This document shows positions 1 to 5,399 of a DNA stretch of 6,246 nucleotides, in pieces. The notes below the pieces were generated by a model. It did no database searches, was not told where the DNA came from, and saw only the letters and a program-made list of their open reading frames with translations. Every line of letters begins with the position of its first letter. Position 1 is the stretch's first letter. Origin of the DNA: RUG14186 sp964644555 (lineage in GTDB: Bacteria > Bacillota > Clostridia > Eubacteriales > Anaerofustaceae); the NCBI GenBank assembly GCA_964644555.1, contig CAZXWI010000092.1, forward strand, positions 1 through 6,246. The letters run 5' to 3'. The translations under genes were made by a program, and so were the position numbers.

Positions 1-5
1 ACATA

Positions 6-509
6 ATGGATAACGAGTATATAAACGGACAGGGGCTGAGTCCTTATAAAAATATGAAATTCATGGCACGCACCATAGGCAAATCGGGTTGCGGTCCTAT
101 TGCGGTATACAATGCCCTGAATGCATTGGGGATAGAAAAAGACTTTGATGATATCATAAACTATTACTCCAAACACAAACTCATCAATTTAAACGGAATT
201 TTAGGCACAAATATACTGAGCATGGCAACCTGCTTTAAAAACAACGGCTGTAAATGCAAAGTATACCTACTTCCGAACATAAAAATTATGGAAAGAATCA
301 TTAAACGAAATAAAGTAGGAGTAATACTCTACCGCCATGAAAAAGGCGCTCATTTCGTATGTGTGCAGTACGATAAATACAATGATAAACGCTTTAGCGT
401 GTATAACAAATCGAATTATTCCCAAAGCGAATATAATTGCGATAGTTTACTTCGGATGAAAGAAAATAACAAGTTCTTCTTGCCTGTTTTTTTAATTATA
501 CTCAAATAA
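6..509 (+). CDS. Papain/C39-like cysteine peptidase-fold protein, function unknown
   Basis: A 167-residue protein resembling the C39-like/papain-fold group of small clostridial proteins. The nucleophile motif is SGCGPIAVYNALNALG, with Cys29 followed by Gly-Pro and a helix. A second family-like block, GILGTNILSMATCF, sits near residues 64-77. The presumed catalytic His116 is in the GAHFVCVQYD strand, and Asn134 in FSVYNK is a plausible third residue. This His strand-turn-Asn strand order is what the family shows. There is no signal peptide or membrane helix, so the protein should be cytosolic unless the true N-terminus lies further upstream. Only five bases precede the ATG and the frame is open there, so neither the start nor a ribosome site can be verified. 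No ABC transporter or leader peptide is visible nearby, so a bacteriocin-processing role is not supported. No clear terminator hairpin follows the stop. Fold call moderate; activity and substrate unknown. Confidence 0.65.
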   Translation: MDNEYINGQGLSPYKNMKFMARTIGKSGCGPIAVYNALNALGIEKDFDDIINYYSKHKLINLNGILGTNILSMATCFKNNGCKCKVYLLPNIKIMERIIKRNKVGVILYRHEKGAHFVCVQYDKYNDKRFSVYNKSNYSQSEYNCDSLLRMKENNKFFLPVFLIILK

Positions 510-526
510 GTACAGCCGACAAAATA

Positions 527-550
527 TTTTTTATTTTTTTAAAAAAAGTA
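527..550 (+). promoter_or_regulatory. UP-like A/T tract upstream of the tRNA-Tyr promoter
   Basis: A run of T and A tracts, including the palindromic seven T plus seven A at 534-547, sits directly upstream of the -35 box at 551. This is the position and composition expected of an UP element that binds the RNA polymerase alpha C-terminal domains at strong stable-RNA promoters. It is assigned by composition and position only. Confidence 0.45.
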
Positions 551-579
551 TTGACTAATAACAGATATTTTAGTATTAT
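551..579 (+). promoter_or_regulatory. Sigma-A promoter of tRNA-Tyr
   Basis: The -35 box TTGACT (551-556) and -10 box TATTAT (574-579) are separated by exactly 17 bases. Transcription would begin near 586, leaving a 5' leader of about seven bases before the mature tRNA at 593. Each box has one mismatch to consensus, and the match in position to a tRNA gene makes this a confident call. Confidence 0.88.
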
Positions 580-592
580 ATTACTGTTGTTC

Positions 593-677
593 GGAGGAGT
601 GCCCGAGTGGCTAAAGGGGGCGGACTGTAAATCCGTTGGCACAGCCTACAATGGTTCGAATCCATTCTCCTCCACCA
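593..677 (+). tRNA. tRNA-Tyr (anticodon GTA)
   Basis: A complete class II tRNA of 85 bases. The acceptor stem GGAGGAG (593-599) pairs with CTCCTCC (667-673), followed by discriminator A674 and an encoded CCA (675-677). The anticodon loop CTGTAAA (625-631) has anticodon GTA at 627-629 and reads UAU/UAC. The long variable arm is a GGC/GCC stem with an ACA loop (638-646), as expected for bacterial tRNA-Tyr. The T-arm is a five-pair stem closed on TTCGAAT (655-661). One G-U pair closes the base of the anticodon stem (620/636). The gene has its own promoter and terminator and appears monocistronic. Confidence 0.97.
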
Positions 678-693
678 GCTTTTGAACAAATAT

Positions 694-713
694 CACCGCA
701 AGGTGCTTTTTTT
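694..713 (+). terminator. Intrinsic terminator of tRNA-Tyr, first hairpin
   Basis: A CACC/GGTG stem closed by a GCAA tetraloop (GNRA class, 694-705) is followed by C and seven T (707-713). The stem is only four pairs, but the loop is stable and the T-tract uninterrupted. It lies 16 bases after the tRNA 3' end. Confidence 0.7.
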
Positions 714-715
714 AT

Positions 716-746
716 GTCGCATTATTTTGCGGCTTTTTCTTTTTTT
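716..746 (+). terminator. Second, back-up terminator hairpin after tRNA-Tyr
   Basis: A five-pair stem GTCGC (716-720) / GCGGC (729-733), including one G-U pair and an eight-base A/T loop, is followed by T5-C-T7 (734-746). With the preceding hairpin it forms a tandem terminator stopping transcription before the convergent tRNA-Ser unit. Confidence 0.6.
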
Positions 747-767
747 ATGAAATTTTATTGATATATG

Positions 768-779
768 GGTTATATAACC
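768..779. repeat. 12-bp perfect palindrome between convergent terminators
   Basis: GGTTATATAACC is self-complementary over all 12 bases. It lies between the plus-strand tRNA-Tyr terminators and the minus-strand tRNA-Ser terminator, outside any gene. It could be a protein-binding site or chance in A/T-rich DNA; no promoter is recognisable around it. Confidence 0.35.
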
Positions 780-780
780 G

Positions 781-814
781 AAATAAAAATAAAAGCACTG
801 ATTATACAGTGCTT
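781..814 (-). terminator. Strong intrinsic terminator of tRNA-Ser
   Basis: Read on the minus strand, AAGCACTG (814-807) and CAGTGCTT (800-793) form a perfect eight-pair stem around a TATAAT loop, followed by TTATTTTTATTT (792-781). It ends the tRNA-Ser transcript about 14 bases past the CCA. It may also end the cohesin operon, because no other T-tract hairpin follows the cohesin gene. The plus-strand orientation lacks a T-tract, so it is not clearly bidirectional. Confidence 0.85.
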
Positions 815-827
815 AAATTTCATATAA

Positions 828-916
828 TGGCCGAGAGGGTGGGATTCGAACCCACGTGAGCTTTCACTCAAACGGTTTTCAAGACCGCCCCGGTACGACC
901 ACTTCGGTACCTCTCG
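828..916 (-). tRNA. tRNA-Ser (anticodon TGA)
   Basis: A complete class II tRNA of 89 bases. On the minus strand the acceptor CGAGAGG (916-910) pairs with CCTCTCG (838-832), followed by discriminator G831, typical of tRNA-Ser, and an encoded CCA (830-828). The anticodon loop CTTGAAA (883-877) carries TGA at 881-879, reading UCA and other UCN codons by wobble. The long variable arm (about 871-857) and the T-arm GTGGG/CCCAC with TTCGAAT are clear. The first pair is C1-G72 rather than the G1-C72 usual for serine tRNAs. The base before position 1 is also C (917), which could pair with G73. Confidence 0.97.
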
Positions 917-922
917 GTTTCA

Positions 923-956
923 ACTTTGATATATTACCATTTTATTATATCAAAGT
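923..956. repeat. Perfect 11-bp inverted repeat across the tRNA-Ser promoter
   Basis: ACTTTGATATA (923-933) is mirrored exactly by TATATCAAAGT (946-956) around a 12-base spacer. The left arm covers the start of the -10 box and the expected start site, and the right arm runs into the -35 box. Arm spacing of about two helical turns centre to centre suits a dimeric regulator. In transcripts reading through from the cohesin gene it would fold as a hairpin just before the tRNA. No T-tract follows on the minus strand, so it is not an intrinsic terminator. Confidence 0.6.
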
Positions 957-959
957 CAA
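931..959 (-). promoter_or_regulatory. Sigma-A promoter of tRNA-Ser
   Basis: On the minus strand, -35 TTGACT (959-954) and -10 TAATAT (936-931) are 17 bases apart, the same -35 hexamer and spacing as the tRNA-Tyr promoter. The start site falls near 924, about eight bases before the mature 5' end. An A-rich tract (about 960-975) upstream of the -35 box looks like an UP element. The promoter overlaps the inverted repeat at 923-956. Confidence 0.87.
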
Positions 960-980
960 TAATTTTTTACTATTTTGCTA

Positions 981-3221
981 TTATTTTTTCTTATTAAGTT
1001 CATCGAGCATTGCTTCGAATTCGGATACATCGTCTTCATCACTATTCAAGCTCTTTGATTTCTTTCTTTTGAAAAGCCCTTTTTTCTCTTTTGTTTCCTC
1101 TGTCGGTGTAATATCATCTTCGGTTTCATTTTCTACCGAAAAAACATTTGAGATGTTTTCGTTTGGATGCATATCTTCTTTCAAATCAGGCAATTCTGTT
1201 TTTGCGTATTCCGATACTATCTCATCATTATTTATATTTTCAGCTTCAAATTCGGAATCATTTTCATTTTTTGTATTTTCTGAAACTTCTTCGTTTGGTT
1301 TGTTCTGTAAAACTACACTCTCGCTCATATCTTTTTCATTTGTTTTATTTTCTTTTACACGAGCTTTTCCGTTTTGCAACTTACCTTTTGATACCCTCAC
1401 GCGTTTAGCGTGCTTTCCGGAGCGATTCAGAATAAATCCTAAGGCAAATCCAACCGATAAACATACAAGTGCACCTATAATATACAATAATGTCTTAGCA
1501 TATGTTTCCATATTGGATTCCCTGTTTACCGAATGATACTCGCCTGCCGAAGTTATATCTTTGGTGGTTATTATAAAATCTCCGCCTTTATCAATTTCGA
1601 ATGCCACAACACCGCCATCGCCAACCTCAACATTCTTTGCCGCAATAACATAAGAATTATCTTTTCTGTCATACATATATATATTTACTTTAGTTCCCTT
1701 TACAAATTCGGTAAAAATCGAAAATGTGGCGAATCCGGGGAGTTCCGATTTATGGTGAGTCGAAAAAACAAAGTTTTCGTATGACGCCAAAGAAGGCAGC
1801 ATATTATCGCTGTAAAGCGACGACTTGATAATTGTCAAATCATAATATTTGTCGGTTATATCGTAAATGAGATCATCGGAATTAAATGTTATCGTACCGT
1901 TTTTCGTTCTGACTATCATAACGGTATTCTCTTTCTCTTTTAGTGCTGCAAATATATCCTTACTCAAAATTTGAACATCGGCACCACTTAAATCCAAGAC
2001 AATGGGATTAACATTATTCTTTATTTGGTTAATGACCGAGTCAATAAAATATTTTGAGATGAATGTTTCGTATGAATGAGTGCTTATAACGGTTACATTA
2101 TATATTTTCGAGGTTTTTCCATCCTCAGCCGTGCAAATAATGTGATACGAATTTTCTTCTCCTGCTTTAATCTTGGATTCTCCTATTACATTGCAAGTAG
2201 CGTTCGGAGATTCTGGAGTTGCATCAAATGTAATGGACTCTAAATCATACGGAACCGATACCACATAGTTTAATACATCTTTGTCAAACAACGGGCTTAA
2301 AGTGCCGTAACTTAGTTTAATTTCCGTAAGATTGCAATTAGATGATGCTACATAGTTCGGATTTTTTTCTCTGTACGCCTTAATAACATATGTTTTTACA
2401 TCTCCGTTTTGTGCTGTAACGACAATTTCAACTTTATTTGATGAATCCTCTACCAATTCGTTATTCTTTATTTCCACTTTCGCATTGGCATCGTTTGCAA
2501 TAGCCGTTATATCAAGCTTTTGTATTTCATACTTAACATTAAGCGAATACTCGATAACATCACTTGAAAATGCAGGTGATAACTGTGCATTATTTACTTC
2601 AAGCTTAGACAGGCTGTTATCCGAAGATTTCTTTTCGGTTTCAGTAGTATTATCACCATTATTTTTATTGTTTTCGGGTTTAACAGACGGAGTATCGTCT
2701 GGTTTAGGCGGAGTATAACTCGGTTCAGATTTGGGAATACTTACGCTTACCGAACAACCGCTGCCGCTTATGTCATACACATCATCTTCCGAAGTTGCGC
2801 TTCCGGAAACATTGCTTAATGAAATCGTTGTACTTTCGCCCTCCCAAAAGGAACTATTTGCCGTAAATGTTACTTTGGCAAATGAGCCGGAGGTGCTTCC
2901 GCTGCTTGTAAAATCCGACGGATATGCCACTATTCTCTCCCCTACCATAGCAGTAAAAGAGCCTGCTCCGGATGAGGAAGAAATACTTAATTTCGATTTA
3001 TCGTAGACCAAATTACCTTCTATACCGCTCACCAATTCGGACGAAGAAAACGAAAAAGTTACAGTAAAGCTCTCGCCCTTACCGATTTCTGAAGGAGCGC
3101 TTGCCGATGTGGTAAAATCTGCAGCATACACAAACACCGTTGCCAGTGAGCCTAATAGCATTATTACAATCACTAACCACACGACAATCTTTTTTATCAA
3201 TTCAATTTTTTTATTATTCAT
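981..3221 (-). CDS. Membrane-anchored cohesin-like / cadherin-like surface protein with cytoplasmic tail
   Basis: A 746-residue surface protein, numbered from the ATG at 3221. Modules in order: signal peptide with hydrophobic core (about 12-32, cleavage near YAA-D); cohesin-like beta-sandwich (35-163) with the GKGESFTVTFSF strand, GIEGNLVYDKSKLSI and AKVTFTAN motifs; Pro/Ser/Asn linker (164-202); two cadherin-like beta-sandwich domains (203-284 and 295-381) sharing the L..LSPAFSSDVIEYSLNV-type pattern and a closing T...Y.V strand; and a module (384-555) resembling C-terminal regions of clostridial surface proteins, ending GGDFIITT. A transmembrane helix (about 577-598) precedes a basic stop-transfer stretch. 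The 145-residue acidic/lysine tail has a KKGLFKRKKSK basic patch and a final acidic helix. The ATG is preferred over an upstream TTG because GGAG lies six bases before it. The start overlaps the autolysin stop by eight bases, implying coupled translation. The cohesin assignment is by motif; dockerin binding is inferred. Confidence 0.75.
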   Translation of the reverse strand: MNNKKIELIKKIVVWLVIVIMLLGSLATVFVYAADFTTSASAPSEIGKGESFTVTFSFSSSELVSGIEGNLVYDKSKLSISSSSGAGSFTAMVGERIVAYPSDFTSSGSTSGSFAKVTFTANSSFWEGESTTISLSNVSGSATSEDDVYDISGSGCSVSVSIPKSEPSYTPPKPDDTPSVKPENNKNNGDNTTETEKKSSDNSLSKLEVNNAQLSPAFSSDVIEYSLNVKYEIQKLDITAIANDANAKVEIKNNELVEDSSNKVEIVVTAQNGDVKTYVIKAYREKNPNYVASSNCNLTEIKLSYGTLSPLFDKDVLNYVVSVPYDLESITFDATPESPNATCNVIGESKIKAGEENSYHIICTAEDGKTSKIYNVTVISTHSYETFISKYFIDSVINQIKNNVNPIVLDLSGADVQILSKDIFAALKEKENTVMIVRTKNGTITFNSDDLIYDITDKYYDLTIIKSSLYSDNMLPSLASYENFVFSTHHKSELPGFATFSIFTEFVKGTKVNIYMYDRKDNSYVIAAKNVEVGDGGVVAFEIDKGGDFIITTKDITSAGEYHSVNRESNMETYAKTLLYIIGALVCLSVGFALGFILNRSGKHAKRVRVSKGKLQNGKARVKENKTNEKDMSESVVLQNKPNEEVSENTKNENDSEFEAENINNDEIVSEYAKTELPDLKEDMHPNENISNVFSVENETEDDITPTEETKEKKGLFKRKKSKSLNSDEDDVSEFEAMLDELNKKK

Positions 3222-5241
3222 TACCGGCTCCAATCGTTTTTATTCCCGCAATATGCCTTGCAAGTTGCACAATATCCGTAGATGTAACTTTTCCATTCAT
3301 ATTAACATCAGCAGCATCTAAATATACACCGCTCAATGTATCAATAACAGCCAAATGTCTTGACAGCTTAACTATGTCGGTTACGCTTATCTTGCCATCT
3401 CCGTTTACATCGCCCAATACCACCGCAGTGTATGTGGTGGAATAATTGCCGTCGCTTTCGTAGAACTTAATACTCATCCCAGTTGCAACGAAACCGTCTT
3501 TTACTTCACTGCCGTTTTGATACACTTTAACACTGCCATTTGAAAAAGCCGCTTTAAAATCATCTACTGAAGTTTTTTCGTAGATTTTGCCAACGCTTTT
3601 ATCGGAAGAATTTATACTGTATTTGCTGCTGGTTACGTTAGTTATGTCTTCCGGCGACACAGGAGTATCTCCTGAGGTGTAAATTATGTCTATATTTTCC
3701 TTTAACACATATGCTTTTGATAACTCAAAATCATAATCCCATGAATTGCAGCTTCGCTTATCGGAATTCATTGGCATTTCAGCCTGCACCATGTAATAAT
3801 TTCCGACTTCGCCCAAAATTATAACAGGCATACCTATAGGCCCATAGCTGTAACTTCCATAATCGCGTCCGGGGTCTTTACTGGTGTATTTATATAGCGC
3901 AAACGCATCCGTATTTGCTTCGCTGTAAGCGTATGTGAGCGAATTGGTAACGCCTATTGTGTATTTGCCGTAGTCCTTTGAACCCAAGTATTTATCGAGC
4001 ATATAAGCGTGAGATGCTATCTTATCGCCATGCCATGGGTCGGATGCATACTTAACATTTATGCCTATCGCCTTATTACCCGTACAAGTGCCGAAATATC
4101 GTGAATCTCCCGAATAGGAGTTAACCCAACCGTCGTAGCGATCCGAAACATTGTAATAAGATGCACCTTTAGCCGAATCGTAATAAAAATATGCATCAAA
4201 ATACCCTCTGTTCAATGTATATTTTGCGTGTTCAGCGATGCATGCGGCAACACTTTTGAACTTATCTGCAGAATCATAAGGATCAGAATCAACGGCATTC
4301 ATTCCGAAAATATTGTTCTTATCAACGGCAATATAGCTTTTGCCGTAAGCGGATTCCAAATTTGCAAACGCAATCTCCAATACCGCATTTACTCCGTATT
4401 TGTGCTGTGCTTGCAAAAATGCTGATGCTTCATCTAAATATACGCAATCGGTAGAAGTGTTATATGTACTGTTTCTGTATGAAATATAGCTGTTTAGTTC
4501 ATCTTCGGTATAATTTGTCTGAGAACGAAATGACAAATACCTGAAATATATGTAATAAGTTCCCACACAGTTTCGCTCAAACACAGCATCATACGGATCG
4601 GTGTAGAACGAATATCCGTCAATGGAATAATACCTTATATTCTCCGTCATAAACGAAGGGGCTTTATCCAAAGTGTAGGCATACAAATTCGTTCCGTCGG
4701 TGCTGTAATTGTAATGGCATATTTTATGTATCAAATCGCCGTCCTCAACGAGGTAATAGTCAAATTCGTATCTGAGAGGTCTTTCGGTGGTATTCCTCGG
4801 ATATGTGAAAGCGGACGGAATGAGTTTTACATCATCAACATTGCAAACACCTTTGTACGATGAAACGCTTATCGTTACAAGCTGGTTTTCATCAGTGGAA
4901 ATATAATAGCAAACGATACCGTTTTGGCAATATCCGGATATTCCGTTATTATAAGCAGCGGGAAATGACAATGTAGACGAATACGAATCCGTAACAGCCA
5001 TACCTTCTTTCATTGCAATAACTTTACCCGAAGAATTTCTTATTACTATATCTCTCTCTGCACTTGAACTGAATGCTTTGTATGCGGTTTCGTATGTGGA
5101 AAACGAATCCACATTGGTATAACTCATGTCGGTATTGGCTATATCCAAAGTATATTCGGCATAAGCAAATACAGGAGTGCAAGGCAACACGATTGAGAGA
5201 ATTATGAATATAATAAATAGTTTGAGTACATACTTTTTCAT
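3214..5241 (-). CDS. Secreted endo-beta-N-acetylglucosaminidase (GH73-type autolysin) with C-terminal type I dockerin
   Basis: A 675-residue secreted peptidoglycan hydrolase, numbered from the ATG at 5241. The signal peptide (1-28) has a Lys-rich start, a hydrophobic core and an AYA cleavage motif. Residues 29-260 are a Tyr-rich region I do not recognise. The glucosaminidase domain (about 262-422) has the presumed catalytic Glu296 in NLESAYGKS, then NNIFGMNA (309-316) and a C-terminal INVKYASDPWHGDK block, as in LytD-like enzymes that cut the glycan beta-1,4 bond after N-acetylglucosamine. An SH3-like segment (about 425-520) and a short beta module (535-608) common before clostridial dockerins follow. 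The dockerin (610-668) has two calcium loops: D611, N613, D615, D622 and D645, N647, N649, D656. The GTG at 5250 was rejected because AAGGTGG sits five bases before the ATG. It is first in the operon with the cohesin-like gene. Confidence 0.88.
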   Translation of the reverse strand: MKKYVLKLFIIFIILSIVLPCTPVFAYAEYTLDIANTDMSYTNVDSFSTYETAYKAFSSSAERDIVIRNSSGKVIAMKEGMAVTDSYSSTLSFPAAYNNGISGYCQNGIVCYYISTDENQLVTISVSSYKGVCNVDDVKLIPSAFTYPRNTTERPLRYEFDYYLVEDGDLIHKICHYNYSTDGTNLYAYTLDKAPSFMTENIRYYSIDGYSFYTDPYDAVFERNCVGTYYIYFRYLSFRSQTNYTEDELNSYISYRNSTYNTSTDCVYLDEASAFLQAQHKYGVNAVLEIAFANLESAYGKSYIAVDKNNIFGMNAVDSDPYDSADKFKSVAACIAEHAKYTLNRGYFDAYFYYDSAKGASYYNVSDRYDGWVNSYSGDSRYFGTCTGNKAIGINVKYASDPWHGDKIASHAYMLDKYLGSKDYGKYTIGVTNSLTYAYSEANTDAFALYKYTSKDPGRDYGSYSYGPIGMPVIILGEVGNYYMVQAEMPMNSDKRSCNSWDYDFELSKAYVLKENIDIIYTSGDTPVSPEDITNVTSSKYSINSSDKSVGKIYEKTSVDDFKAAFSNGSVKVYQNGSEVKDGFVATGMSIKFYESDGNYSTTYTAVVLGDVNGDGKISVTDIVKLSRHLAVIDTLSGVYLDAADVNMNGKVTSTDIVQLARHIAGIKTIGAGNE
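3228..3231 (-). promoter_or_regulatory. Ribosome binding site deciding the cohesin gene start
   Basis: GGAG, embedded in the last codons of the autolysin gene, lies six bases upstream of the ATG at 3221. A start at the TTG of 3233 would leave this site inside the coding region and no comparable site upstream. This supports the eight-base ATGAATAA overlap with the autolysin stop. Confidence 0.7.
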
Positions 5242-5246
5242 ATTAT

Positions 5247-5253
5247 CCACCTT
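5247..5253 (-). promoter_or_regulatory. Ribosome binding site deciding the autolysin start
   Basis: AAGGTGG on the minus strand, one mismatch from AAGGAGG, is followed by ATAAT and the ATG at 5241. The alternative GTG at 5250 lies within this site, so it is unlikely to be the initiator. Confidence 0.75.
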
Positions 5254-5282
5254 ATAGCTTATCGTATTATTTTACTATATTT

Positions 5283-5288
5283 ATTATA
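5283..5288 (-). promoter_or_regulatory. Candidate -10 box for the autolysin-cohesin operon
   Basis: A consensus TATAAT on the minus strand sits about 42 bases upstream of the autolysin ATG, just after the preceding gene's terminator, where an operon promoter is expected. No convincing -35 box is found at 16-18 bases (the sequence at 17 is ATATGT) and there is no extended TG, so an activator or alternative start is possible. The A/T-rich background makes chance matches common. Confidence 0.35.
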
Positions 5289-5320
5289 AGAAAGGAACTT
5301 TTTCTACATATTTCCTCATT

Positions 5321-5350
5321 AAAAAAGAGCTTATCATCAAGATAAACTCT
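5321..5350 (-). terminator. Intrinsic terminator after the MBL-fold hydrolase gene
   Basis: On the minus strand, AGAGTTTATC (5350-5341) pairs with GATAAGCTCT (5335-5326) over ten pairs including one U-G, with a TTGAT loop. A T-tract follows (5326-5321). It lies 50 bases after the hydrolase stop and about 80 bases before the autolysin start, so the two minus-strand units are probably transcribed separately. Confidence 0.85.
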
Positions 5351-5399
5351 CACTATGCCGTTTTCAAACAAAAATAATTATCGTTAATAATTTTACAGC

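Noticed and set aside
593..916. tRNA 3' ends as integration (att) sites of a mobile element
   Set aside because: No direct repeat of either tRNA 3' end and no integrase or transposase gene is present in the window.
923..956. Inverted repeat as terminator of the cohesin operon
   Set aside because: The stem is A/T-rich and is followed on the minus strand by TGAAACC, not a T-tract.
856..1536. Plus-strand open frame of 226 codons rich in Ser and Phe
   Set aside because: It begins inside the tRNA-Ser gene and runs antisense to the cohesin-protein tail. Its composition is the complement of Glu/Lys-rich codons and it shows no motifs or ribosome site.
3222..3233. TTG at 3233 as start of the cohesin gene
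   Set aside because: The ATG at 3221 has GGAG six bases upstream and gives a typical Lys-rich signal peptide start. The TTG has no ribosome site.
1148..4425. Several other plus-strand frames of 65-101 codons (1148-1408, 1533-1784, 2485-2718, 2731-3006, 3109-3321, 3140-3445, 4228-4425)
   Set aside because: All are antisense to the two well-supported minus-strand genes and show no recognisable domain.
5022..5241. Lipoprotein signal (VLPC) in the autolysin leader
   Set aside because: Pro precedes the Cys where Gly, Ala or Ser is required, and an AYA site for ordinary signal peptidase follows seven residues later.
5242..5250. GTG at 5250 as start of the autolysin
   Set aside because: The GTG lies within the AAGGTGG ribosome binding site that serves the ATG at 5241.
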